A stretch of DNA of 7,273 nt, from contig DATILB010000326.1 of assembly GCA_035477015.1 (NCBI GenBank), forward strand, positions 1 to 7,273, read 5' to 3'. Origin of the DNA: SSC3 sp035477015. Lineage in GTDB: Bacteria > Actinomycetota > Actinomycetes > Propionibacteriales > Nocardioidaceae. The position numbers and the translations under genes were made by a program. This document shows positions 1 to 4,838 of the stretch, in pieces. The notes beneath the pieces were generated by a model that ran no database searches, was not told where the DNA came from, and was given only the letters and a program-made list of their open reading frames with translations. Within the stretch, counting starts at the first letter, position 1. The number at the start of each line of letters is the position of its first letter.

Positions 1-6
1 TCCCTC

Positions 7-12
7 TAAACT
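7..12 (+). promoter_or_regulatory. -10 box of metF, leaderless arrangement
   Basis: TAAACT matches the actinobacterial TANNNT -10 consensus. Six bases separate it from the metF ATG at 19, so the expected transcription start falls on the A of that ATG. The mRNA would then be leaderless, which agrees with the lack of a Shine-Dalgarno sequence in the intervening GGGCCC. The -35 region lies outside the window. The box and spacing are seen directly; promoter activity is inferred. Confidence 0.55.
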
Positions 13-18
13 GGGCCC

Positions 19-906
19 ATGCCAGGTCCGTCCCTCCGCATCCCCGAGCTCTTCGGAGCCGGTCAGCGCTCGTTCTCGTTCGAGTTCTTCCCCCCGAAGG
101 ACGCCGAGGGCGAGGCGCTGCTGTGGCGGACCCTGCGCGAGCTCGAGCCGCTTCAGCCCACCTTCGTCTCCGTGACGTACGGCGCCGGCGGCACCACGCG
201 TGACCGCACGATCGGCATCACCGAGCGGATCGCGAAGCAGACGTCAATGACTCCGATGGCGCACCTGACCTGCGTCGGGCACACCGAGGACGACCTGCGC
301 AGCATCATCGGGTCGATCGCGGCGGCCGGCGTACGCAACGTGCTCGCACTTCGCGGCGACCCGCCGGGCGGCCCCGCGGTGCCTTGGACGCCGACCGAGG
401 GCGGGTTCACGTACGCCGAGGATCTCGTCCGCCTGACTCGTTCCCTCGGCGACTTCGCTGTCGGCGTGGCTGCCTTCCCGGAGGGCCACCGCGCATCGAC
501 GGGCTTCGACCAGGACGCCGAGGTGTTGCTCGCCAAGCAGGAGGCCGGCGCGGAGTTCGCCATCACCGACATGTTCTTCCGTGCGTCCGACTACTTGGGC
601 CTGGTCGAGCGGTCGGCTGCCATCGGCGTCACGATCCCGATCATCCCGGGCATCATGCCGATCACGAACCTCGGCCAGATCAAGCGGATGGCCGAGCTCT
701 CCGGCAACGAGGTCCCGGCCGAGGTCGTCGCCCGCGTCTCGCAGTTCGAGGGTGACGCTGCCGCCGTGCGCGCCGAAGGTGTCGCCATCGCCACCGAGAT
801 GTGCGACGAGCTTCTCGACGGCGGCGCACCCGGCCTGCACTTCTACACGCTCAACCGCTCGAAGGCGACGCGCGAGATCTTCCTGGGCCTGCGCTGCCAC
901 GTGTGA
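19..906 (+). CDS. metF: 5,10-methylenetetrahydrofolate reductase (MetF)
   Basis: Cytoplasmic FAD enzyme that reduces 5,10-methylene-THF to 5-methyl-THF, the methyl donor for methionine synthesis. The 295 residues form one MTHFR TIM barrel and match the usual bacterial length. Visible family motifs are FSFEFFPPK (19-27, with E22 equivalent to the E. coli catalytic Glu28), VTYGAGG (52-58), LRGDPP (111-116, with D114 equivalent to E. coli Asp120) and IPIIPGIMPI (206-215). One oddity is AITDMFF (181-187): by my recalled alignment D184 stands where E. coli has folate-contacting Gln183. The ATG at 19 sits six bases after a good -10 box, which favours this start and a leaderless mRNA. The gene is convergent with the SIMPL gene, with only 4 bases between the stop codons. 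The family call is secure; the substitution's effect is unknown. Confidence 0.96.
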   Translation: MPGPSLRIPELFGAGQRSFSFEFFPPKDAEGEALLWRTLRELEPLQPTFVSVTYGAGGTTRDRTIGITERIAKQTSMTPMAHLTCVGHTEDDLRSIIGSIAAAGVRNVLALRGDPPGGPAVPWTPTEGGFTYAEDLVRLTRSLGDFAVGVAAFPEGHRASTGFDQDAEVLLAKQEAGAEFAITDMFFRASDYLGLVERSAAIGVTIPIIPGIMPITNLGQIKRMAELSGNEVPAEVVARVSQFEGDAAAVRAEGVAIATEMCDELLDGGAPGLHFYTLNRSKATREIFLGLRCHV

Positions 907-910
907 CCGC

Positions 911-1513
911 TCAGCCGAGTGACCAGCTGACCGTGAGTGAAGCGGACACCACCTGGGACCCAGCCTCGAAGCTGGTCGAGTCCTGCTTCGCAGCGAGCAT
1001 GTCCCTCGCCTCGAAGGGCTGATGGGACTGCCCTTCCTCCGCGATGGTGAGGACGCCGCCCAGTGACGCGTCGGCGAGCCGGGCCAGCTCCTCGGCCTTG
1101 CTGAGGGCGTCGTCCCAAGCGCGCTGACGTGCTGTCACGGCTAGCGTCGAGGGGTCGGCGATCACCGGCTGCACACCTTCGATGAGAACGCGCCCCAGGT
1201 CACCCAGCGCCGTCACGAGCTCGCCGGCCTTCTCGAGGTCGACGCAGTAGATCGACAGCTGGTGCCGGCATTCGTAGCCGGACTGACGGCCGTCGTTGTC
1301 GTGCGCCGGCCAGACGTTCAGGCCGGTCGAGGTGATGCGTTCGTCCGTCGTGAAGGCACGGGCCACCTCGCCCACGGCTCGCACGCCGGTCGCCGTACCT
1401 GCCAGCGCGTCGGAGACAGACCTGCCGCGGACGGCCACGGCGACGCCGATCTTCATCGCATCCGGGGTGCCTGAGGCCTGCCCCACTCCACGGGTGGTGA
1501 CGGTTCGCTCCAT
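911..1513 (-). CDS. SIMPL domain-containing protein (DUF541)
   Basis: The 200 residues fit the SIMPL/DUF541 family. An N-terminal GVGQASGTPD (9-18) starts the first conserved strand. A middle segment around GYECRHQLSIY (79-89) is followed by a helical stretch with DDALSKAEELARLA (134-147). It ends in GGVLTIAEE (152-160) and a final strand, VVSASLTVSW. The family has no assigned enzymatic activity; members include periplasmic proteins linked to stress, but no catalytic residues are established. Unlike many members, this one has no signal peptide or membrane segment: the domain begins within about five residues of the start, so it is probably cytoplasmic. It lies 18 bases after the FAD oxidoreductase and could be its last operon partner, although TACTGT six bases before the ATG suggests its own leaderless transcript. 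Its cellular role is not known. Confidence 0.85.
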   Translation of the reverse strand: MERTVTTRGVGQASGTPDAMKIGVAVAVRGRSVSDALAGTATGVRAVGEVARAFTTDERITSTGLNVWPAHDNDGRQSGYECRHQLSIYCVDLEKAGELVTALGDLGRVLIEGVQPVIADPSTLAVTARQRAWDDALSKAEELARLADASLGGVLTIAEEGQSHQPFEARDMLAAKQDSTSFEAGSQVVSASLTVSWSLG

Positions 1514-1519
1514 GCTCGA

Positions 1520-1525
1520 ACAGTA
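1520..1525 (-). promoter_or_regulatory. -10 box of SIMPL gene, leaderless arrangement
   Basis: On the minus strand TACTGT (TANNNT consensus) lies six bases before the ATG, with TCGAGC between them, so the predicted transcription start is the A of the ATG. It falls in the 18-base gap after the oxidoreductase gene. I find no good -35 hexamer at 16-18 bases, so the evidence is the -10 box and its spacing only. Confidence 0.4.
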
Positions 1526-1531
1526 CGTCGA

Positions 1532-2824
1532 TCAGTCGGCTGGGCCGATGGCGTCGGCAACGAGCGAGCTGGTCAGAGCGACGAACGGCGTGAGCGCAGA
1601 GACCGTGGTGTGAGCGCCGGCCGCGAACACGTGAGGAAGCGCCGTGCGGGTCAGGAGCTGGCCGGTGATCGTTGCACGGCCCTGCCAGAGGACGCCGTAC
1701 GGCGATCCGCGGTAGTGCTCGACCTGCTGTCGGGGGGAGCGGTCGACGCGGGTGACGATGTTGGCCCGGATGTCGACCTTGTGCCGCGCGAGCGCATTCA
1801 GGATGTCCTCGGAGAGACGGCCTCGTGCCGAGATCGTCCACGCGGCCATGCCTGCCGGCGCCTGCCCGGTCGTATTGATCGTCAGCGTCGCGTCACCGTG
1901 CAGCACCACCTCGTGGGGCATCGGCGGCACGTCGCCGGAGAGGCCGACGTGGCAGACGGTCGGGGGGATGGCGGGCATCGTCTTGTCGACGTACGACTTG
2001 AGCCTGGGCAGCTGCCGCGGGTCGATCGCGACGACGATCTTGTCCGCAGGGATGACGTCACCGGACGCTGTCCAGACGCCGACCTCGTCGACGTCGGTGG
2101 CCACCGTCCGCGCCAGGACGGTCACGCCACGCTCAGCCAGCCGCTTCTCGAGCAGCGACGCGAACACACCCATCCCTCCGGGCACGGTCCACGAGCCGAA
2201 CACCTGCTCCACATGGTCGAGGACGCCCATCCACCACGGGACGTTGCGGGGGTCGTGGCCGGCGGAGACCGCGTGGTGAAGCGCGATCGCCCGCAGCCGG
2301 TCGTCGCGCAGCTTGGTGACCGCACGACTCAGCACGGCCCGGTCGCGCATCAGCGACACCATCTCCTTGGGCGCGTGGTCGGCGGAGTAGGGGCGTTCGA
2401 GGTACTCCTTGCGCAGCAGCTCCCAGACGTGGGCGAACCCGTCGGTCCACTCGACCCAGCGGTCGCCGAGGCCGGCGCCAAGGCCGTCTTCGAACGCGTC
2501 GCGCTGCGCGGACCGGCTGGAGGAGGGTACGGCGACGCGAGAGCCGTCCTCGAAGCGGTGCTCACGCAGGAAGGGCAGCTCGACGAGGTCGACCTCGCGG
2601 TCGAGCTGTCGGCCGGACTTGCGGAACAGGTCCCGAAGGGCGGCCGGGATGGTCGTGGCTGCCGGGCCGGCGTCCCACTTGAACTCGCCGTCCTCGATGA
2701 ACCCGAGGGCGCCGCCGAGGGTGGGCAGCTGCTCGAGGACGGTGACCTCGTGCCCAAGCTTCGCGAGCCTCGCCGCGGACGCACATCCACCGAGACCGCC
2801 GCCGATCACCACCACTCGTGCCAT
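1532..2824 (-). CDS. FAD-dependent oxidoreductase, phytoene desaturase-like
   Basis: A 430-residue flavoprotein of the CrtI/amine-oxidase-like superfamily. The N-terminus carries the dinucleotide-binding fold: VVVIGGGLGGCASAARLA (4-21), then E31 in VTVLEQ, the acidic residue that binds the FAD ribose. GGALGF (37-42) and WDAGPAATT (50-58) follow, as in phytoene desaturases. A second conserved block is SWTVPGGMGVFASLLEK (211-227). The C-terminal FAD motif is HVFAAGAHTTVSALTPFV (398-415). It is shorter than typical CrtI desaturases (around 490-510 residues), and no phytoene synthase or other carotenoid gene is visible, so the substrate is unknown. A desaturase, isomerase or other polyene/isoprenoid oxidoreductase is possible. 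The ATG follows the DUF4126 stop by 10 bases and has a TAAGGT box just upstream. Confidence 0.85.
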   Translation of the reverse strand: MARVVVIGGGLGGCASAARLAKLGHEVTVLEQLPTLGGALGFIEDGEFKWDAGPAATTIPAALRDLFRKSGRQLDREVDLVELPFLREHRFEDGSRVAVPSSSRSAQRDAFEDGLGAGLGDRWVEWTDGFAHVWELLRKEYLERPYSADHAPKEMVSLMRDRAVLSRAVTKLRDDRLRAIALHHAVSAGHDPRNVPWWMGVLDHVEQVFGSWTVPGGMGVFASLLEKRLAERGVTVLARTVATDVDEVGVWTASGDVIPADKIVVAIDPRQLPRLKSYVDKTMPAIPPTVCHVGLSGDVPPMPHEVVLHGDATLTINTTGQAPAGMAAWTISARGRLSEDILNALARHKVDIRANIVTRVDRSPRQQVEHYRGSPYGVLWQGRATITGQLLTRTALPHVFAAGAHTTVSALTPFVALTSSLVADAIGPAD

Positions 2825-2831
2825 GGCGGCA

Positions 2832-2837
2832 ACCTTA
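2832..2837 (-). promoter_or_regulatory. Possible -10 box of FAD oxidoreductase gene
   Basis: TAAGGT on the minus strand fits TANNNT and ends seven bases before the ATG at 2824, placing a transcription start at or one base before the ATG. The TAA is also the stop codon of the upstream DUF4126 gene, so part of the match may be coincidental. AAGG could alternatively act as a weak ribosome-binding site. No clear -35 hexamer is seen. Confidence 0.3.
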
Positions 2838-3419
2838 GTGGGCAGTGGCCGACCGGCCCTTCCAGCGTCGCCAGCCGCGACGAACGAGCTTGAACGCGAA
2901 GAAGAGCACGACGATCCCGACGACCAACAGGGTCGAGGCGATTCCGAGCGCGATCCACGGGTGGTAGATCGCGAGCGACACGACGCCCAGCACCGTGACG
3001 TCCTCAGCGACGCTGGCGATGCCGTTGGTCACGGGCTCGGGGGAGGTGTTGATGGCGAGCCGCGTGCCTGCTTTGACCAGGTGCGACGCCAAGGCGGAAC
3101 CGCCACCGACGACTCCGTAGATCGCCTGGTCCAGCGTGTCGACGTCCCCGGCCAGCAGGACGCCGATCACCGCACCCACCGTGGGCCGGATCGCCGTCGA
3201 GATCGCGTCCCACGTCGAGTCGACGTACGGGATCTTGTCCGCCACGAACTCCCACGCGTACATCACCGCAGCGACTACGAGCACGTCGGTGCGCGTCAGA
3301 ACCTCGGGGATCTCCTCGGTCCCGCTCACGCGGCCGACCAGACCGAGCACGAGCACCACGAGGTAGCTGTTCACCCCGCTGGCCCAGCCGCTCGAGAACG
3401 CCATGGGCAGCAGGTCCAT
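2835..3419 (-). CDS. DUF4126 family membrane protein
   Basis: A 194-residue integral membrane protein matching DUF4126. The signature segments are DKIPYVDSTWDAI (61-73) and a loop with KAGTR (116-120), NTSPEPVTN (124-132) and VAED (137-140). By eye, hydrophobic stretches lie near 14-30, 45-60, 79-92, 98-112 and 141-175; the last is long enough for two helices. The tail RRGWRRWKGR (180-189) is strongly basic and probably cytoplasmic. The family's function is unknown; no transport or catalytic motif can be named with confidence. The ATG at 3419 has no Shine-Dalgarno. A degenerate CAGACT box ends six bases before it, possibly another leaderless start. A later ATG at codon 6 is the alternative start. 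The gene lies 33 bases after the DUF3303-like gene and 10 bases before the oxidoreductase. Confidence 0.85.
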   Translation of the reverse strand: MDLLPMAFSSGWASGVNSYLVVLVLGLVGRVSGTEEIPEVLTRTDVLVVAAVMYAWEFVADKIPYVDSTWDAISTAIRPTVGAVIGVLLAGDVDTLDQAIYGVVGGGSALASHLVKAGTRLAINTSPEPVTNGIASVAEDVTVLGVVSLAIYHPWIALGIASTLLVVGIVVLFFAFKLVRRGWRRWKGRSATAH

Positions 3420-3452
3420 GAGGTCAGTCTGGCAGGACCTTCGAGGGGTTTA

Positions 3453-3752
3453 TCAGCTGACTGACGCCATGAACTCGAGTGCGTCCGCCGCCTGTACCGT
3501 CGCGTCTGCGATCTCGAGCACCGGTACGACCGTCATCTCGAACCAGGTGCCGAAGATCGCCATGTCACGAGCGATCGCCTGCGGGTTGTCGGTCGTCACC
3601 ACGGCGTACCCGCCCTGCTGGTCGACCCGCCCGAGGAACTGCTCGAACGTGACGTCCGACGACGGGACCCACTTGCCGAACACCTGCAACCCACGCGCCT
3701 GGGACTCCTCGGTCACGTTGGGACGCGCCGTCCAGGTGATGACGTACTTCAT
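3453..3752 (-). CDS. Small DUF3303-type protein
   Basis: A 99-residue soluble protein resembling DUF3303, a small ferredoxin-like alpha/beta domain related to stress-responsive dimeric barrel proteins. The pattern is an opening strand MKYVITWTARP, then GLQVFGKWVP (21-30), GGYAVVTTDNPQAIARD (47-63) and a closing strand FEMTVVPVLEI (71-81). No catalytic residue, metal site or signal peptide is recognisable, and the function is unknown. The start is well supported: AAAGGAG lies five bases before the ATG. This contrasts with the leaderless-looking genes nearby. A promoter-like pair upstream suggests it is the first gene of the minus-strand run leading to the DUF4126, oxidoreductase and SIMPL genes. 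The family call rests on remembered sequence pattern. Confidence 0.75.
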   Translation of the reverse strand: MKYVITWTARPNVTEESQARGLQVFGKWVPSSDVTFEQFLGRVDQQGGYAVVTTDNPQAIARDMAIFGTWFEMTVVPVLEIADATVQAADALEFMASVS

Positions 3753-3757
3753 CGCTG

Positions 3758-3764
3758 CTCCTTT
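3758..3764 (-). promoter_or_regulatory. Ribosome-binding site of the DUF3303-type gene
   Basis: AAAGGAG on the minus strand, five bases before the ATG at 3752. It is the clearest Shine-Dalgarno among the minus-strand genes and fixes that start. Confidence 0.75.
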
Positions 3765-3782
3765 GGCTTGAGGGATGCAACG

Positions 3783-3812
3783 ACGCTAAGCCGCCCCATG
3801 GTCGGCTGTCAT
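3783..3812 (-). promoter_or_regulatory. Promoter candidate for the DUF3303-type gene
   Basis: On the minus strand ATGACA (3812 to 3807, five of six bases of TTGACA) is followed after 18 bases by TAGCGT (3788 to 3783, a TANNNT match). The predicted start near 3776 gives a leader of about 24 bases containing the AAAGGAG ribosome-binding site. The geometry is good, but activity is inferred. The -35 hexamer overlaps the edge of the palindrome at 3812-3841 by one base. Confidence 0.45.
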
Positions 3813-3841
3813 GACGCGTTCGGGCTCGCCCGTTCGCGTCA
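3812..3841. terminator. Interrupted palindrome, candidate terminator of the arsC-like unit
   Basis: TGACGCG (3812-3818) pairs perfectly with CGCGTCA (3835-3841). Inside, a TT/TT mismatch is followed by CGGG pairing with CCCG around a CTCG loop (3821-3832). This makes an 11-base-pair hairpin with a symmetric 2x2 internal loop. It begins within the stop codon of the arsC-like gene on the minus strand, a natural place for termination. No T-run follows, so it would be a U-less terminator of the kind often proposed in actinobacteria. The near-perfect symmetry also allows a dimeric regulator site, since it abuts the promoter of the next gene. Confidence 0.45.
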
Positions 3842-4204
3842 GTCGACCATCTCCGCATCTATCACGCTTTCGAGTGACTCTGCGTCGCGCGCGACGACGG
3901 TCGTGCCGTCCTCAGCGGTGATGATCGGCCGTTGGATGAGCCGGGGGTGATCGACGAGGGCGTCGATCCACTCGTCCCGTGTGGCCTCGTCGCGGGCGAG
4001 ACCCTTCACCGCCACCGCGTCCGGCTCGTTCATCCGCGTGATGTGCCAGGGCTCCAGGTCGAGCCTCGCGAGCACGTCGAGGATCTCCACGCGCGTCGGC
4101 GGCTGCTCCAGGTAGCGACGCTCGGTGTACTCGATCCCCGCCTCGTCGAGTGCCTTCGTCGCGGCCCGGCACTTCGAGCACGCCGGGTTGACCCAGATCT
4201 CCAT
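3839..4204 (-). CDS. ArsC/Spx family thioredoxin-fold protein (arsenate reductase-like)
   Basis: A 121-residue cytoplasmic protein with the ArsC/Spx/YffB fold. The N-terminal strand MEIWVNPACSKC places C9 and C12 in a CxxC. C9 aligns with the catalytic cysteine of glutaredoxin-linked arsenate reductase, whereas CxxC is more like Spx-type redox proteins. The family layout continues with YTERRYLEQPP (26-36), ITRMNEP (55-61) and LIQRPIIT (89-96), where R92-P93 matches the conserved Arg-Pro of ArsC. Length is usual for the family. No ars regulator, arsenite efflux gene or other arsenic gene is present, so arsenate reduction is only a family-based guess; a general thiol-redox role is equally possible. 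Its ATG shares one base with the YbaK-like stop (TGATG), implying translational coupling. Confidence 0.82.
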   Translation of the reverse strand: MEIWVNPACSKCRAATKALDEAGIEYTERRYLEQPPTRVEILDVLARLDLEPWHITRMNEPDAVAVKGLARDEATRDEWIDALVDHPRLIQRPIITAEDGTTVVARDAESLESVIDAEMVD

Positions 4205-4674
4205 CAGTTCACGTCCAGCTCGGTGGCGTCGGTCATGGCCAGCAGCTCGTCGTACGTCGTCGAGAACACGGCGGCAGGGTGTCCCGCCGCGGCCCAGATC
4301 TCGTCGTACTGCGTGAGCGCACGGTCGAGGTACGTCGGAACCGGGCGCGGATGGTCGATGGGGGACACGCCACCGATGACGTGGCCGGTGTGCTCGCGCA
4401 CGAACTCCGGAGTGGCTCGCTTCAGCTTCGCCACGCCCAGCTCCGCAGCGACTTTGGCGGTGTCGACGCGGTGACTGCCGCTTGTCAGGATCAGCGCTGG
4501 ACCGCCGTCCGCGTCGAACACGAGGCTGTTCGCGATGGCTCCGACCTCGCAGCCGAGCGCCTCCGCGGCGAGCGCCGCCGTGTGCACGGAGTCGGGCAGG
4601 ACCACGATCCTCCCGGTGCCGCCGACGGCCGCCAGAGCGGCCCGAAAGCTGGTGATCGACGCGTGTTCCGCCAT
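4204..4674 (-). CDS. YbaK/EbsC family protein (aminoacyl-tRNA deacylase-like)
   Basis: A 156-residue free-standing INS/YbaK-like domain. Family members hydrolyse mischarged tRNA in trans, for example Cys-tRNA(Pro) in YbaK or Ala-tRNA(Pro) in ProX-type proteins. Recognisable segments are VGAIANSLVF (44-53), LILTSGSHRVDTAKVAAELG (61-80), KRATPEF (85-91) and the glycine loop GHVIGGVSP (97-105), equivalent to GYLVGGISP in E. coli YbaK. By recalled alignment N49 occupies the position of the catalytic YbaK Lys46, so the usual chemistry may be altered and the substrate cannot be assigned. Length is normal for the family. The gene heads a two-gene unit with the arsC-like gene and diverges from the livF-like operon. 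A TACTGT box six bases before the ATG suggests a leaderless mRNA. Confidence 0.88.
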   Translation of the reverse strand: MAEHASITSFRAALAAVGGTGRIVVLPDSVHTAALAAEALGCEVGAIANSLVFDADGGPALILTSGSHRVDTAKVAAELGVAKLKRATPEFVREHTGHVIGGVSPIDHPRPVPTYLDRALTQYDEIWAAAGHPAAVFSTTYDELLAMTDATELDVN

Positions 4675-4680
4675 GGCACG

Positions 4681-4686
4681 ACAGTA
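4681..4686 (-). promoter_or_regulatory. -10 box of the ybaK-like gene, leaderless arrangement
   Basis: TACTGT on the minus strand lies six bases before the ATG, putting the predicted transcription start on its A. The same hexamer and spacing occur before the SIMPL gene. The nearest -35-like sequence, GTGACA (4712 to 4707), is 20 bases away, longer than optimal. Confidence 0.45.
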
Positions 4687-4757
4687 GCGACTGAGCAGAT
4701 CGCCGCTGTCACCGGCCTGGCAGCCAATATCGAACTAGCGACATTTCACTTAGATCC

Positions 4758-4786
4758 TTGACGGGCCGCGAGCCCTGCGTAAGGGT
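4758..4786 (+). promoter_or_regulatory. Promoter candidate for the livF-livG-ligase operon
   Basis: TTGACG (4758-4763, five of six bases of TTGACA) is followed by TAAGGGT (4780-4786). Read as AAGGGT the spacer is 17 bases; read as TAAGGG it is 16. The -10 is one base off TANNNT either way. The predicted start near 4793 gives a leader of about 46 bases before the TTG start at 4839. It is the best match in the divergent gap but not a strong one. Confidence 0.4.
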
Positions 4787-4814
4787 GTGCCTCATCACAC
4801 TTGCCGTGATTCAC
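4785..4814. promoter_or_regulatory. Two small palindromes at the livF operon start, possible operator
   Basis: GTGTG (4785-4789) and CACAC (4796-4800) form an inverted repeat with a six-base centre. GTGATTCAC (4806-4814) is a second palindrome around a single central base. Both use GTG/CAC half-sites and lie over and just downstream of the predicted transcription start, where a repressor could act. The half-sites resemble those of TetR, GntR or CRP-type regulators but cannot be assigned to one; chance is possible at this length. Confidence 0.3.
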
Positions 4815-4827
4815 AACCGGTCTTCTT

Positions 4828-4835
4828 GGGAGGGG
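4828..4835 (+). promoter_or_regulatory. Ribosome-binding site choosing the livF TTG start
   Basis: GGGAGGGG contains GGAGG (4829-4833) five bases before TTG at 4839. This is the only good Shine-Dalgarno near the 5' end of the reading frame and supports the TTG over upstream in-frame starts. Confidence 0.6.
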
Positions 4836-4838
4836 CCC

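Noticed and set aside
244..900. A 218-codon open frame on the minus strand opposite metF
   Set aside because: The translation is a biased Arg/Asp/His/Gly string with no recognisable domain, and MetF motifs cover the other strand throughout.
899..920. Search for a terminator between the convergent metF and SIMPL stops
   Set aside because: The gap is 4 bases, and I find no convincing stem-loop or T-run in it or in the adjacent coding ends.
1610..2893. A 427-codon open frame on the + strand opposite the FAD oxidoreductase
   Set aside because: It is a GC-rich antisense shadow: low-complexity Arg/Gly/Asp-rich translation, no family motif, and the minus strand encodes a clear flavoprotein across the same bases.
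2409..3464. A 351-codon + strand open frame across the oxidoreductase and DUF4126 genes
   Set aside because: It spans two well-supported minus-strand genes and has a biased, motif-free translation.
3423..3465. Inverted repeat GTCAGT / ACTGAC around the stop of the DUF3303-type gene
   Set aside because: Only six pairs with a 31-base loop and no T-run; too weak to call a terminator.
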